Shown one piece after another: positions 17,424 to 26,235 of a stretch of DNA of 64,000 nt (the first letter of the stretch is position 1; each line of letters opens with the position of its first letter). The notes under the pieces were generated by a model, which did no database searches, was not told the DNA's origin, and saw only the letters and a program-made list of their open reading frames with translations. The stretch is taken from NCBI RefSeq assembly GCF_021129215.1, contig NZ_JAJOLP010000001.1:1736001-1800000 (forward strand), given 5' to 3'. A program made the position numbers and the translations under genes. This DNA comes from Agromyces sp. S2-1-8 (GTDB taxonomy: Bacteria > Actinomycetota > Actinomycetes > Actinomycetales > Microbacteriaceae).

Positions 17424-18698
17424 TTGGCCGAATCCGTCTTCAACGCGCCCCTCTCCGAGGTCGACCCCGAGATCGCCGAAGTTCTCGAACTCGAACTCGG
17501 TCGCCAGCGCGACTACCTCGAGATGATCGCGAGCGAGAACTTCGTTCCCGTCTCGGTGCTGCAGTCGCAGGGCTCCGTGCTCACCAACAAGTACGCCGAG
17601 GGCTACCCCGGTCGTCGCTACTACGGCGGCTGCGAGTACGTCGACGTCGCCGAGTCGCTCGCCATCGAGCGCGCGAAGTCGCTCTTCGGCGCCGAGTACG
17701 CCAACGTGCAGCCGCACTCGGGCGCGACCGCGAACGCGGCCGTGCTGAGCGCGATCGCGACGCCGGGCGACACCATCCTCGGCCTCGAGCTCGCCCACGG
17801 CGGCCACCTCACCCACGGCATGAAGCTCAACTTCTCGGGCAAGCTCTACAACGCCGTCGCCTACGGCGTCGACCCCGAGACCTTCCTCGTCGACATGAAC
17901 GTCGTCCGCGAGAAGGCCCTCGAGCACCGCCCGCAGGTCATCATCGCCGGCTGGTCGGCGTACCCACGCCAGCTCGACTTCGCCGCGTTCCGCGAGATCG
18001 CCGACGAGGTCGGCGCGAAGCTCTGGGTCGACATGGCGCACTTCGCGGGCCTCGTGGCCGCGGGCCTGCACCCGAACCCGGTGCCCTTCGCCGACGTCGT
18101 GTCGTCGACCGTGCACAAGACGATCGGCGGCCCCCGCTCGGGCTTCATCCTCTCGCGCGACATGGAGCTCGCGAAGAAGCTCAACTCGAACGTGTTCCCC
18201 GGCCAGCAGGGCGGCCCGCTCATGCACGTCATCGCCGCAAAGGCCACCGCGTTCAAGATCGCCGCCTCGGCCGAGTTCAAGGACCGCCAGGAGCGCACGC
18301 TGCGCGGCGCCGCGATCCTCGCCGACCGCCTGACCGCCGACGACTCGCGCGCGGCCGGCGTCGACGTGCTCACGGGCGGCACCGACGTGCACCTCGTGCT
18401 CGCCGACCTCCGCAACTCGAAGATCGACGGCCAGCAGGCCGAAGACCTGCTGCACGAGGCGCTCATCACCGTCAACCGCAACGCGGTGCCGTTCGACCCG
18501 CGCCCGCCGATGGTCACGTCGGGCCTGCGCATCGGCACCCCGGCGCTCGCGACTCGGGGCTTCGGCGACGCCGAGTTCACCGAGGTCGCCGACATCATCG
18601 CGCTGACGCTGCAGGGCGAGGCGGATGTCGCGGCGCTCCGCGCCCGGGTCGAGGCGCTCACCGCCGCCTTCCCGCTCTACCCCGGCCTGCAGCAGTAG
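17424..18698 (+). CDS. glyA: Serine hydroxymethyltransferase
   Basis: PLP enzyme interconverting serine plus THF with glycine plus 5,10-methylene-THF. The 424-aa protein has the start [20 protein letters not shown], the PLP lysine in [13 protein letters not shown], and the conserved [11 protein letters not shown]. The TTG at 17424 is taken as start because AAGGAG (17412-17417) is spaced six nt from it; the in-frame ATG at 17409 lies within that region and has no RBS. It is preceded by a ZTP riboswitch and followed 85 nt later by folD. Confidence 0.95.
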   Translation: MAESVFNAPLSEVDPEIAEVLELELGRQRDYLEMIASENFVPVSVLQSQGSVLTNKYAEGYPGRRYYGGCEYVDVAESLAIERAKSLFGAEYANVQPHSGATANAAVLSAIATPGDTILGLELAHGGHLTHGMKLNFSGKLYNAVAYGVDPETFLVDMNVVREKALEHRPQVIIAGWSAYPRQLDFAAFREIADEVGAKLWVDMAHFAGLVAAGLHPNPVPFADVVSSTVHKTIGGPRSGFILSRDMELAKKLNSNVFPGQQGGPLMHVIAAKATAFKIAASAEFKDRQERTLRGAAILADRLTADDSRAAGVDVLTGGTDVHLVLADLRNSKIDGQQAEDLLHEALITVNRNAVPFDPRPPMVTSGLRIGTPALATRGFGDAEFTEVADIIALTLQGEADVAALRARVEALTAAFPLYPGLQQ

Positions 18699-18783
18699 GC
18701 CGCGCCGGTCGGGGCGGCGGACGTCGCCCCGGCCGGACCGACCCCGTCGCATCCGTTCACCCGCTCGCCCACCGAGGAGCACC

Positions 18784-19668
18784 ATGACCGCCATCACGCT
18801 CGACGGGGTCGCCACGGCGTCCGCCGTGAAGCACGAGCTCGCCGCACGCATCGCCGAACTGAAGGCCCGCGGCGTCACGCCCGGCCTCGGCACGCTGCTC
18901 GTCGGCGACGACCCGGCGTCGCGCTCGTACGTCGCGGGCAAGCACCGCGACTGCGCCGAGGTGGGCATCGAGTCGATCCGCGTCGACCTGCCGGCCACGG
19001 CGACCGCGGCCGACGTGCGCGCGGCGATCAGCGACCTCAACGCCGCAGCCGAGGTGACCGGGTACATCGTGCAGCTGCCGCTGCCCGCCGGGCACGACGA
19101 GAACGCGATGCTCGAGCTCATCGATCCCGACAAGGACGCCGACGGGCTGCACCCCACGAACCTCGGCCGCCTCGTGCTCGGCATCGAGGGCGAGCTGCAC
19201 TCGCCGTTGCCGTGCACGCCCGCGGGCATCGTGGAGATGCTGCAGCGCTACGACGTGCCGATCAGAGGACGCCACGTCACGGTCATCGGGCGCGGCCTCA
19301 CCGTCGGCCGGCCCCTGGGCCTGCTGTTCACGCGCAAGGGCCTCGACGCCACCGTCACCCTCACGCACTCGCGCACGCAGGACCTCGCGGCCGAGGTGCG
19401 CCGCGCCGACATCGTCGTGGCCGCCGTCGGCGTGCCCCACCTCGTGAAGCCCGACTGGATCAAGCCCGGCGCTGCGGTGCTCGACGTCGGCATCACCCGC
19501 GTGCAGGACGAGGAGACCGGCAAGGGCCGGCTCACGGGCGACGTCGACCCCGCCGTCGCAGCGGTCGCGGGACACCTCTCGCCCAACCCGGGCGGCGTGG
19601 GCCCCATGACCCGCGCGATGCTGCTCGCGAACGTCGTGAAGGCGGCGGAGCAGGGCCTGCAGCGCTGA
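18784..19668 (+). CDS. folD: Methylene-THF dehydrogenase/methenyl-THF cyclohydrolase
   Basis: 294-aa bifunctional enzyme converting 5,10-methylene-THF through methenyl-THF to 10-formyl-THF with NADP. Visible motifs are the catalytic-lysine region [26 protein letters not shown] and the dinucleotide-binding [16 protein letters not shown] at 18784 with GAGGAG upstream. It follows glyA and would be covered by the same ZTP riboswitch, so serine-derived one-carbon units flow directly toward purine synthesis. Confidence 0.95.
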   Translation: MTAITLDGVATASAVKHELAARIAELKARGVTPGLGTLLVGDDPASRSYVAGKHRDCAEVGIESIRVDLPATATAADVRAAISDLNAAAEVTGYIVQLPLPAGHDENAMLELIDPDKDADGLHPTNLGRLVLGIEGELHSPLPCTPAGIVEMLQRYDVPIRGRHVTVIGRGLTVGRPLGLLFTRKGLDATVTLTHSRTQDLAAEVRRADIVVAAVGVPHLVKPDWIKPGAAVLDVGITRVQDEETGKGRLTGDVDPAVAAVAGHLSPNPGGVGPMTRAMLLANVVKAAEQGLQR

Positions 19669-19772
19669 TCCGCGCCGGGGCGGATGCCCCTGGCACGCGA
19701 TCTGTGGGCGGCGATGCCCGACCGTTCACCGGTGCGCAACGCGCGCGCCACCCCGGCGCCACCTCGGATCCG

Positions 19773-19784
19773 TAGCCTGCCCGC
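19773..19784 (+). promoter_or_regulatory. -10 box of a leaderless promoter for the nonulosonate operon
   Basis: TAGCCT (19773-19778) ends 6 nt before the ATG at 19785, the spacing of a leaderless transcript. It gives the three-gene operon its own promoter independent of glyA-folD. Confidence 0.5.
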
Positions 19785-21053
19785 ATGGCCGAGTCGAAGA
19801 CCGATCAGCGCGGCGTCGCCGTCGCGATCATTCCGGCGCGCGGCGGGTCGAAGGGCCTGCCGGGCAAGAACCTGATGCGCCTCGGCGGGGTCTCCCTCGT
19901 CGGTCGCGCCGTCGCGGCCGCGCATGCCGCACGCAGCGTCGGCGCGGTCGTGGTCACGACCGACGACGACGAGATCGCACGTGTGGCGCGCGCCGCCGGG
20001 GCGACCGTCGTCGACCGGCCGGCCGACCTCTCGGGCGACACGGCGTCGAGCGAATCGGCGCTGCTGCACGCACTCGACGAGCTCGAGGCCCGGGGCCCGC
20101 TGCCCGCGGTCACGCTCTTCGTGCAGGCGACATCGCCGTTCATCGACCCGTCGGATCTCGACGCCGCGGTCGCACGGGTCGTGAGCCACGAGGCCGACAG
20201 CGTGTTCGCGGCGGTCGAGAGCCACGCCTTCGTGTGGCGCGCCGCCGGCGACGGCTCGGTGTTCGGCGCCAACCACGACGCCGCGGTGCGCCACCGCAGG
20301 CAGGAGCGCGAACCGGAGTTCCGCGAGACCGGCGCGTTCACCGCGATGCGGACGGCGGGCTTCCGCGCGGCACGGCACCGCTTCTTCGGCCGGATCGCGC
20401 CGCAGGTCGTGCCCCAGCTGCACGGCGTCGACATCGACACCGCCGCCGACCTCGTGGTCGCGCGGGCGCTCGTCGAGCTCATCGACCGGCCGGCACGCGT
20501 CGTCGACGTCGACGCCGTCGTCACCGACTTCGACGGGGTGCACACCGACGACACCGCCTGGATCGACACGGAGGGACGCGAGCTCGTCCGCGTCAGCCGC
20601 AGCGACGGGCAGGGCGTCGCCCGCCTCCGCGCGGCGGGCGTTCCGGTGCTCGTGCTCTCGGCCGAGACGAACCGCGTGGTGACCGCGCGAGCGGCCAAGC
20701 TGCGGGTCGACGTGCTCCAGGGCATGCACGACAAGGCCCCCGCGCTCGCCGAATGGGCCGAGGCCCGAGGCATCCCGCTCGCACGCATCGCCTACCTCGG
20801 CAACGACGTCGGCGACCTGCCGGCGATGGCGCTCGTCGGGTGGCCGCTCGCCGTCGCCGATGCGGTGCCCGCGGTGCGCGACGCCGCCCGCCTCGTGCTC
20901 GAGGCCGGGGGCGGCGACGGCGCGGTGCGCGAGCTCGCCGAGCTCGTGCTCGCGGCCCGCGACGGTGCGACCGGCGCAGCACCCCACGAACGAGCCGCCA
21001 CTGCGGCCGAACCCTCCGCACACCGAACAGCACCGCAGGGAGCCCTCGCATGA
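19785..21053 (+). CDS. neuA: CMP-nonulosonate (acylneuraminate) cytidylyltransferase fused to KdsC-like HAD phosphatase
   Basis: 422-aa bifunctional protein. Residues 12-230 are a NeuA-type nucleotidyltransferase with the CTP-binding IPARGGSKGLPGKN (residues 16-29) and LFVQATSPF. Residues from about 240 are a KdsC/HAD phosphatase with the nucleophile pair D248-x-D250 (TDFDGVHTDD), VLSAETN and YLGNDVGDLPAM, so all HAD motifs look intact. Such a fusion could dephosphorylate a sialic-acid 9-phosphate-like intermediate and activate the product. The stop overlaps the neuB ATG. The N-terminal assignment is strong; the exact nonulosonic acid is unknown. Confidence 0.85.
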   Translation: MAESKTDQRGVAVAIIPARGGSKGLPGKNLMRLGGVSLVGRAVAAAHAARSVGAVVVTTDDDEIARVARAAGATVVDRPADLSGDTASSESALLHALDELEARGPLPAVTLFVQATSPFIDPSDLDAAVARVVSHEADSVFAAVESHAFVWRAAGDGSVFGANHDAAVRHRRQEREPEFRETGAFTAMRTAGFRAARHRFFGRIAPQVVPQLHGVDIDTAADLVVARALVELIDRPARVVDVDAVVTDFDGVHTDDTAWIDTEGRELVRVSRSDGQGVARLRAAGVPVLVLSAETNRVVTARAAKLRVDVLQGMHDKAPALAEWAEARGIPLARIAYLGNDVGDLPAMALVGWPLAVADAVPAVRDAARLVLEAGGGDGAVRELAELVLAARDGATGAAPHERAATAAEPSAHRTAPQGALA

Positions 21054-21928
21054 ACACCGTCCGCATCGGCCGTTCGTCGGTCGGCCCGGGTCAGCCCGTG
21101 TACGTCATCGGCGAGATCGGCCTGAACCACAACGGCGACGTCGAGATCGCGAAGCGCCTGATCGACGTCGCCGCCGAGGCGGGTGCGCAGGCGGTCAAGT
21201 TCCAGAAGCGCACGCCCGAGATCGCAACGCCCGAGCACATGCGGGATGTCTCGCGTGAGACCCCGTGGGGCACGATGAGCTACCTCGACTACCGGTACCG
21301 GGTCGAGTTCGGCGAGTCGGAGTACCTCGAGATCGCGTCGTACGCGATGCGCTCGGGGCTCGACTGGTTCGCCTCGCCGTGGGACGTGCCGTCGGTCGCG
21401 TTCCTCGAGCGCCTCGACGTCGTCGCGCACAAGGTCGCCTCGGCCTCGATCACCGACCTCGCCCTGCTCGAGGCGATCGCCGCGACCGGCAAGCCCGTCA
21501 TCTGCTCGACCGGCATGTCCACCCTCGACGAGATCGATCGGGCGGTCGAGGTGCTCGGCACCGAGCGCCTGGTGCTCATGCACGCGACCTCGAGCTACCC
21601 GATGCCGCCCGAGGAGGCGAACCTCCTCGTGATCGACGCGCTGCGACGCCGCTACCCGGGTGTCCCGGTCGGGTACTCGGGGCATGAGCGCGGCCTCCAG
21701 ATCTCGCTCGCCGCGGTCGCACTCGGCGCCGTCGCCGTCGAACGGCACATCACGCTCGACCGGGCGATGTGGGGGTCGGACCAGGCCGCATCGCTCGAGC
21801 CGACCGGCTTCGATCACCTGGTGCGCGACATCAGGGTGATCGGCGACGCGATGGGCGACGGTGCGAAGCGCGTGTTCCCGGGCGAGGAGGCGCCGCGCGC
21901 GAAGCTGCGACGGGTGCCGGCGCTGTGA
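21050..21928 (+). CDS. neuB: N-acetylneuraminate synthase family protein lacking the SAF domain
   Basis: Condenses phosphoenolpyruvate with an N-acetyl-mannosamine-like sugar to form a nonulosonic acid. The 292-aa barrel shows YVIGEIGLNHNGD, AVKFQKR, KVASASITD, CSTGMSTLDEI and VGYSGHERG, all typical of NeuB. The usual C-terminal antifreeze-like SAF domain (about 60 aa) is absent: the protein stops after FPGEEAPRAKLRRVPAL. ATG at 21050 overlaps the upstream stop (ATGA) and the TGA overlaps the GTG of the next gene, so the three proteins are tightly coupled. Loss of SAF, which normally completes the active site across the dimer, makes substrate or mechanism uncertain. Confidence 0.85.
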   Translation: MNTVRIGRSSVGPGQPVYVIGEIGLNHNGDVEIAKRLIDVAAEAGAQAVKFQKRTPEIATPEHMRDVSRETPWGTMSYLDYRYRVEFGESEYLEIASYAMRSGLDWFASPWDVPSVAFLERLDVVAHKVASASITDLALLEAIAATGKPVICSTGMSTLDEIDRAVEVLGTERLVLMHATSSYPMPPEEANLLVIDALRRRYPGVPVGYSGHERGLQISLAAVALGAVAVERHITLDRAMWGSDQAASLEPTGFDHLVRDIRVIGDAMGDGAKRVFPGEEAPRAKLRRVPAL

Positions 21929-23532
21929 ACGCGGGTTCGGCGGGCGGACCAGCGCGTCGCGCCGTCACGGAGGCCTCTGGCGCGCCCGAGGCACGTCGTC
22001 GCCTCGTGGTCGTCGCCGACTCCGACTCGTACGTCAAGTGGGGAGCGGCGTTCGCGACACGCCTGCCGGCCGGCTGGGATGCCGAGCTCATCGTGGTGAC
22101 GACGCCCGTGATGCCGAGCGACCGGCAGCTCGGCGCCGCGCTCGCCGGCTCGTCGTTCCATGCGAAGGGCGTGCGCCGGCTCGACCTGGCGTCGCTCGAG
22201 CGACGCCTCGCCGCCCGCCGGCCGGATGCCGTGCTGCTCGCACTGCGCGGTCCCTTCGTGCGGGTCGTCGCGCCGATCGTCGCGGCGCTGCCCGGGAGGC
22301 CGGTCCTGCTGAGCGGCTTCCCGGGGCTCACGATCCCGGCGGTCCCGAAGGCGGTGGTCTACCGCGAACAGGTCGATCTCGTCGTGCTCCACAGTCGCCG
22401 CGAGGTGCGCGAGTTCGAGCAGCTGGCCGCGGGGCTCGGCGTGCGGGTCGGGTTCGGGCTCGCGACGCTGCCGTTCCTCACGGCGCGCCGACGCGGCGCA
22501 TCGCCGGGTGACGGGGATGCCGCGCCGGTGACGCCGCACGTGGCGTCTGCGCCGGTGGCGGCCTTCGCGTCGACGTCGGCATCGACGCCGCCCGACGGCG
22601 ACCTCGTGTTCGCCGCCCAGGCGAAGGTGCCGGCCGAGCGCGACGACCGGGTGCGCATGCTCGGCCTGCTCGCGGATGCCGCGCGGCGGCGGCCGACCCG
22701 ACGGGTCGTCGTCAAGGTCAGGGCTCGGCGCGGCGAGGCGCAGACCCACGCGGAGGCGCACGACTACGCCGACCTCCTCGCCGATCCCGAGGTACGCGCC
22801 CGCCTCGGCGGCGTCCCGCCGAACCTGGTCGTCGAGGACGGGCCCATGGCGAAGCACCTCGGACGCGCGTCGATGCTCGTCACGGTGAGTTCGACGGCCG
22901 TGCTCGAAGCGGTGGCCGCCGGGGTGCCCGCGATCGTCGTCGACGAGTTCGGCGTCGGCCCGAAGCTGATCAACACGGTGTTCGCTGGCAGCGGGCTGTT
23001 CGGCGACGGCGCGGCGGTCGCGGAGTGGGTGGCGAAGCCGCCGGCCGAAGGTTGGCTCGTCGACAACTACTTCCACGGCGAGGCCTTCGACGACTGGTCC
23101 GATCGGCTCGAGGAACTGCTCGACCGGCGTGCGGCCGGACTGCTGCCGGCGCCGACTCGACGGCACGACCTCGTCGGCGGTGCGGTGCGTCGGGCGTTCG
23201 AGCGGAAGCGGATGCTCGGGCCGTACGATCGGTCGGTCGCCGGGGCGCTGTCGATGGTCGTCGCGGTGCCGACGCGGTGGGCGGTGCGCCGGGTGCGCGC
23301 GGTGCGGCGTGCGTTGCCGGGCGGTTCGCGGGCGGGGTCGTCCTCCGCGATCGCGCACGCCGTGCTCGCCGGCTCCATGCCGGCCGACGGGGTGCTCACG
23401 GACCCCGTGCGGAGCGAGCGATCGGTCACGACGCGGCCGGGCACCGAGTCGATCCACCGTGAGCAGGGAATGCTCGAATCGATGCCGTCGGGCGAAGCGC
23501 GCGCCGACGCGGCGCTGTCCGACGCGGCGTAG
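21925..23532 (+). CDS. Putative glycosyltransferase of the nonulosonate operon
   Basis: 535-aa protein, GTG start overlapping the neuB stop (GTGA). The fold looks like a two-domain GT-B enzyme: N-terminal RRLVVVADSDSYVKWGAAFA, and a C-terminal half with NLVVEDGPMAKHLGRASMLVTVSSTAVLEAVAAG plus VPAIVVDEFGVGPKLIN, the arrangement used by nucleotide-sugar-binding domains. I recall similar actinobacterial proteins listed as a DUF-type putative glycosyltransferase, but cannot verify that here. Coupling to neuA and neuB suggests it moves the CMP-activated sugar to a surface glycan. The last 60 residues are low-complexity and poorly conserved-looking. Confidence 0.65.
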   Translation: MNAGSAGGPARRAVTEASGAPEARRRLVVVADSDSYVKWGAAFATRLPAGWDAELIVVTTPVMPSDRQLGAALAGSSFHAKGVRRLDLASLERRLAARRPDAVLLALRGPFVRVVAPIVAALPGRPVLLSGFPGLTIPAVPKAVVYREQVDLVVLHSRREVREFEQLAAGLGVRVGFGLATLPFLTARRRGASPGDGDAAPVTPHVASAPVAAFASTSASTPPDGDLVFAAQAKVPAERDDRVRMLGLLADAARRRPTRRVVVKVRARRGEAQTHAEAHDYADLLADPEVRARLGGVPPNLVVEDGPMAKHLGRASMLVTVSSTAVLEAVAAGVPAIVVDEFGVGPKLINTVFAGSGLFGDGAAVAEWVAKPPAEGWLVDNYFHGEAFDDWSDRLEELLDRRAAGLLPAPTRRHDLVGGAVRRAFERKRMLGPYDRSVAGALSMVVAVPTRWAVRRVRAVRRALPGGSRAGSSSAIAHAVLAGSMPADGVLTDPVRSERSVTTRPGTESIHREQGMLESMPSGEARADAALSDAA

Positions 23533-23568
23533 TCCGACGGTGGCGGCGCCGCCGATCGCAGTGCCGGG

Positions 23569-24102
23569 TCAGGCGCCGGCGCTGTGCTCGCCGACGTGCT
23601 GCAGGTACGAGGCGGCGTTGCGGCGGATGCCCTCGCGTTCGGCGTCGCTGAGTTCGCGGCGCACCTTCGCGGGCACCCCGGCGACGAGCGAGCCGGGCGG
23701 CACGATCGTGCCCTCGAGCACGACCGCACCGGCCGCGACGAGCGAGCCGGCGCCGATGACCGCGCCGTTGAGCACGGTGGCGTTCATGCCGACGAGGCTG
23801 TCGTCTTCGACGGTGCACCCGTGCAGCACGGCGCCGTGGCCGACCGAGACCCGACGGCCGACGGTGAGCGGGTAGCCGGCGTCGACGTGGCAGACGACCG
23901 TGTCCTGCAGGTTCGACGCCTCGCCGAGCACGATCGGCTCGGCCTCGGCGCGCAGCACCGCGTTGTACCAGACGCTCGAATCCGCCTCGAGGCGAACGTC
24001 GCCGACGATCACGGCGCCGGCCGCGACGAACGCGCTGTCGGCGACGGCGGGGGCGGCGATGCCGGCCAGTGGGATGAGGCGTGCGCTGGGATCGACGGAC
24101 AT
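23569..24102 (-). CDS. Gamma-carbonic anhydrase family hexapeptide protein
   Basis: 177-aa left-handed beta-helix protein. Imperfect hexapeptide repeats run through residues 25-150 (GAVIVGDVRLEADSSVWYNAVLR). Candidate metal histidines occur in CHVDAG and GHGAVLHGC, as in gamma-class carbonic anhydrases and related acyltransferases. ATG at 24102-24100 lies 6 nt after a minus-strand TAGGCT (24114-24109), so it is probably leaderless although it begins within 10 nt of the upstream permease stop. Whether it hydrates CO2 or is a non-catalytic relative (PaaY/YrdA-like) is not settled. Confidence 0.85.
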   Translation of the reverse strand: MSVDPSARLIPLAGIAAPAVADSAFVAAGAVIVGDVRLEADSSVWYNAVLRAEAEPIVLGEASNLQDTVVCHVDAGYPLTVGRRVSVGHGAVLHGCTVEDDSLVGMNATVLNGAVIGAGSLVAAGAVVLEGTIVPPGSLVAGVPAKVRRELSDAEREGIRRNAASYLQHVGEHSAGA

Positions 24103-24111
24103 GGCGACAGC

Positions 24112-25374
24112 CTATCGGCGGCGGCTGCGGCGCCTTCGGATCGCCTGGGTCACGAGGCGCCAGGCGACGCCGACGACGAAGACGGCGACGCCCGCCGCGA
24201 TCGCGCCAGGCGGCAGCGTGACGACGAGCACGATGCAGCCGATCGCGCCGAGCACCGACAGCGCGCGGGGGACGCGGCGTTCGTTCGCGGGCTGGGTGAT
24301 CGCGGCGAGGTTGGCGACGAGGTAGTAGCCGAGCACGCCGAACGACGAGAAGCCGATCGCCTGGCGCAGGTCGACGGTGAGCACGAGGGCGACGACCGCC
24401 ACCGCGACGACGATCTCGGCGACGTGCGGCACCCGGTACCGCGAATGCACCGAGGCGAGCGGTCGCGGAAGCTCGTCGTCGCGGGCCATGGCGAGCGCGG
24501 TGCGGCCGAGGCCGGCGATGAGCGCGAGGAGGGCGCCGAGTGCGGCGGCGGCCGCGCCGACGCGCACGATCGGGGCGGCCCAGGTCCAGCCGACGTCGTC
24601 GACGAGGTCGACGAGCGGTGCGGTCGACGTCGCGAGCGCATCGGCGCCGAGGGTGGCGAGCAGGACGGAGCCGATGAGGGCGTAGAGCGCGACCGCGATG
24701 CCGAGGGCGACCGGGATGGCGCGCGGGATCGTCCGGGCGGGGTCGCGCACCTCCTCGCCGAGGGTCGCGATGCGCGCGTAGCCGGCGAAGGCGAAGAAGA
24801 GGAGGCCCGCCGACTGCAGGATGCCGGGCCAGCCGGCATCGAGCAGCCCGTCGAGGGGGATGCCGCGCTGGAGGAGCGGACCGGCGCCGGCCGCGATGAC
24901 GAGCAGCAGCACCGAGATCACGGCCGCGACGATGATGCTCGCGGCCCGGGCCGTGCGGGTGATGCCGCGGAGGTTGACGGCGGCGAGCACGATGACGGCC
25001 GCGGCGGCGACGGGTCGCTGCCATGCCGTCGGGACGAGGTACGCGGCGAACGTCATGGCCATCGCGGCGCAGCTCGCGGTCTTGCCGACGACGAACCCCC
25101 AACCGGCGAGGAATCCGGGCCATGCTCCGAGCCGCTCGCGCCCGTAGCGGTAGGCGCCGCCCGACTCGGGGTAGCGCGCAGCGAGCTGCGCGGTGGAGCT
25201 CGCATTCGCGAAGGCGACGATCGCGGCGATCGCGAGGCCGACGAGCAGCCCCTCGCCGGCGGCGGCAGCGGCGGGGGCGTACGCGGCGAAGACGCCGGCG
25301 CCGATCATGGCGGCGAGGCCGATCACGACGGCGTCGCGGAGCCCGAGTCGGCGGGCGAGCGAAGGCTGTGGCAC
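24112..25374 (-). CDS. APC-superfamily amino-acid permease
   Basis: 420-aa integral membrane protein with about 12 hydrophobic segments. The N terminus LRDAVVIGLAAMIGAGVFAAYAPAAAAAG is the characteristic APC first helix with its substrate-binding GAG motif. FAFAGYARIATLGEEVRDP matches helix 6 and the following loop of cationic or small amino-acid transporters. GTG start at 25374-25372 lies 6 nt after TAGAGT (25386-25381), suggesting a leaderless mRNA. Substrate unknown; no amino-acid catabolic genes are adjacent. Confidence 0.85.
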   Translation of the reverse strand: MPQPSLARRLGLRDAVVIGLAAMIGAGVFAAYAPAAAAAGEGLLVGLAIAAIVAFANASSTAQLAARYPESGGAYRYGRERLGAWPGFLAGWGFVVGKTASCAAMAMTFAAYLVPTAWQRPVAAAAVIVLAAVNLRGITRTARAASIIVAAVISVLLLVIAAGAGPLLQRGIPLDGLLDAGWPGILQSAGLLFFAFAGYARIATLGEEVRDPARTIPRAIPVALGIAVALYALIGSVLLATLGADALATSTAPLVDLVDDVGWTWAAPIVRVGAAAAALGALLALIAGLGRTALAMARDDELPRPLASVHSRYRVPHVAEIVVAVAVVALVLTVDLRQAIGFSSFGVLGYYLVANLAAITQPANERRVPRALSVLGAIGCIVLVVTLPPGAIAAGVAVFVVGVAWRLVTQAIRRRRSRRR

Positions 25375-25445
25375 GCGCGCACTCTACGCCATCGGGGTGT
25401 CGCACCCGTGTCTCGGCTCAGCGCGGCACCAGCCGCGACGCGCCA

Positions 25446-25457
25446 TAGGATCGGGAG
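25446..25457 (+). promoter_or_regulatory. -10 box of leaderless YbaK-like gene
   Basis: TAGGAT (25446-25451), then CGGGAG, then ATG at 25458. The GGGAG is too close to act as a normal Shine-Dalgarno; the -10 to start spacing of 6 nt fits a leaderless transcript. Confidence 0.45.
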
Positions 25458-25973
25458 ATGAGCTCACCCGCTTCCGCCCCGTCGCATGCTGCCGTCGACC
25501 GCGTCGCCGCGGCCCTCGCCGCGCAGGGACTCGAGCCCGAGATCGTGTGGTTCGACGACGCCGTGACGACCGCCCAGCTCGCGGCCGACGCGCTCGGCGT
25601 CGAGGTCGGCCAGATCGCCAACTCGCTCGTGTTCACGCTCGATGACGAACCGATCCTCGTGCTCACGTCGGGCGCCCATCGCGTCGACACCGAGTGGCTG
25701 GGATCGGAGCTCGGCGGCGTCATCCGGCGAGCGTCGAAGGAGACCGTGAAGGCGGCGACCGGCCAGGTGATCGGCGGCGTCGCGCCGCTCGGCCACCCCG
25801 CTCCGGTGCGCACGATCGTCGACACCGACCTCGCCGCCCACCCCGTCGTGTGGGCCGCCGCCGGGCACGCCAAGACCGTGTTCCCCACCACCTTCGACGA
25901 CCTCGTCCGCATCACCGGCGGCACGCCCCGCGCCGTCGAGCCCGCCCGAGAATCGGCCGCCGAGTCAGCCTGA
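25458..25973 (+). CDS. YbaK/EbsC-family aminoacyl-tRNA deacylase
   Basis: 171-aa single-domain editing protein related to the ProX/YbaK deacylases that hydrolyse mischarged tRNAs (for example Cys- or Ala-tRNA-Pro). It shows the family order QIANSLVFTLDDEPILVLTSG, KETVKAATGQVIGGVAPLGHP and VWAAAGHAKTVFPTTFDDL, with the conserved lysine and the GGVxPxGH segment. ATG at 25458. It stands alone and ends at a small hairpin. The tRNA substrate cannot be read from sequence. Confidence 0.88.
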   Translation: MSSPASAPSHAAVDRVAAALAAQGLEPEIVWFDDAVTTAQLAADALGVEVGQIANSLVFTLDDEPILVLTSGAHRVDTEWLGSELGGVIRRASKETVKAATGQVIGGVAPLGHPAPVRTIVDTDLAAHPVVWAAAGHAKTVFPTTFDDLVRITGGTPRAVEPARESAAESA

Positions 25974-25980
25974 CCGGAAT

Positions 25981-25997
25981 CGCGCGGCATCCGCGCG
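25981..25997 (+). terminator. Short hairpin after the YbaK-like gene
   Basis: CGCGCGG-CAT-CCGCGCG, perfect 7-bp stem with 3-nt loop, starting 7 nt past the stop codon. No T-run. Confidence 0.5.
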
Positions 25998-26088
25998 CCA
26001 CGGCGGAACTTCCCTGCGGCCCACAGGCCTGCGTTTGCGCTGCATCCCGCTCGCGGCCGGCTTCCACGCCGATGTCGATCCCGCTCCC

Positions 26089-26133
26089 GCGACTACGACA
26101 CTGAGTCGCAGGGCGATTCAGTGTCGTAGTCGC
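26089..26133. repeat. Long 21-bp hairpin between genes
   Basis: GCGACTACGACACTGAGTCGC pairs with the segment 26113-26133 over 21 bp with one G-U, closed by loop AGG. It is far more stable than needed for a terminator and sits 116 nt past the upstream gene and about 100 nt before the XRE regulator. It could be a REP-like element or a cruciform site. Confidence 0.6.
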
Positions 26134-26235
26134 GCCGAGGGAATCACGACGGCGTGATGGATGTGGGTGGCGAGCAGGACACTGCCTCCTGAGAGCACCT
26201 GCAGTGGCGCAGGTTGCGCCCGGGGCGGAGGACCG

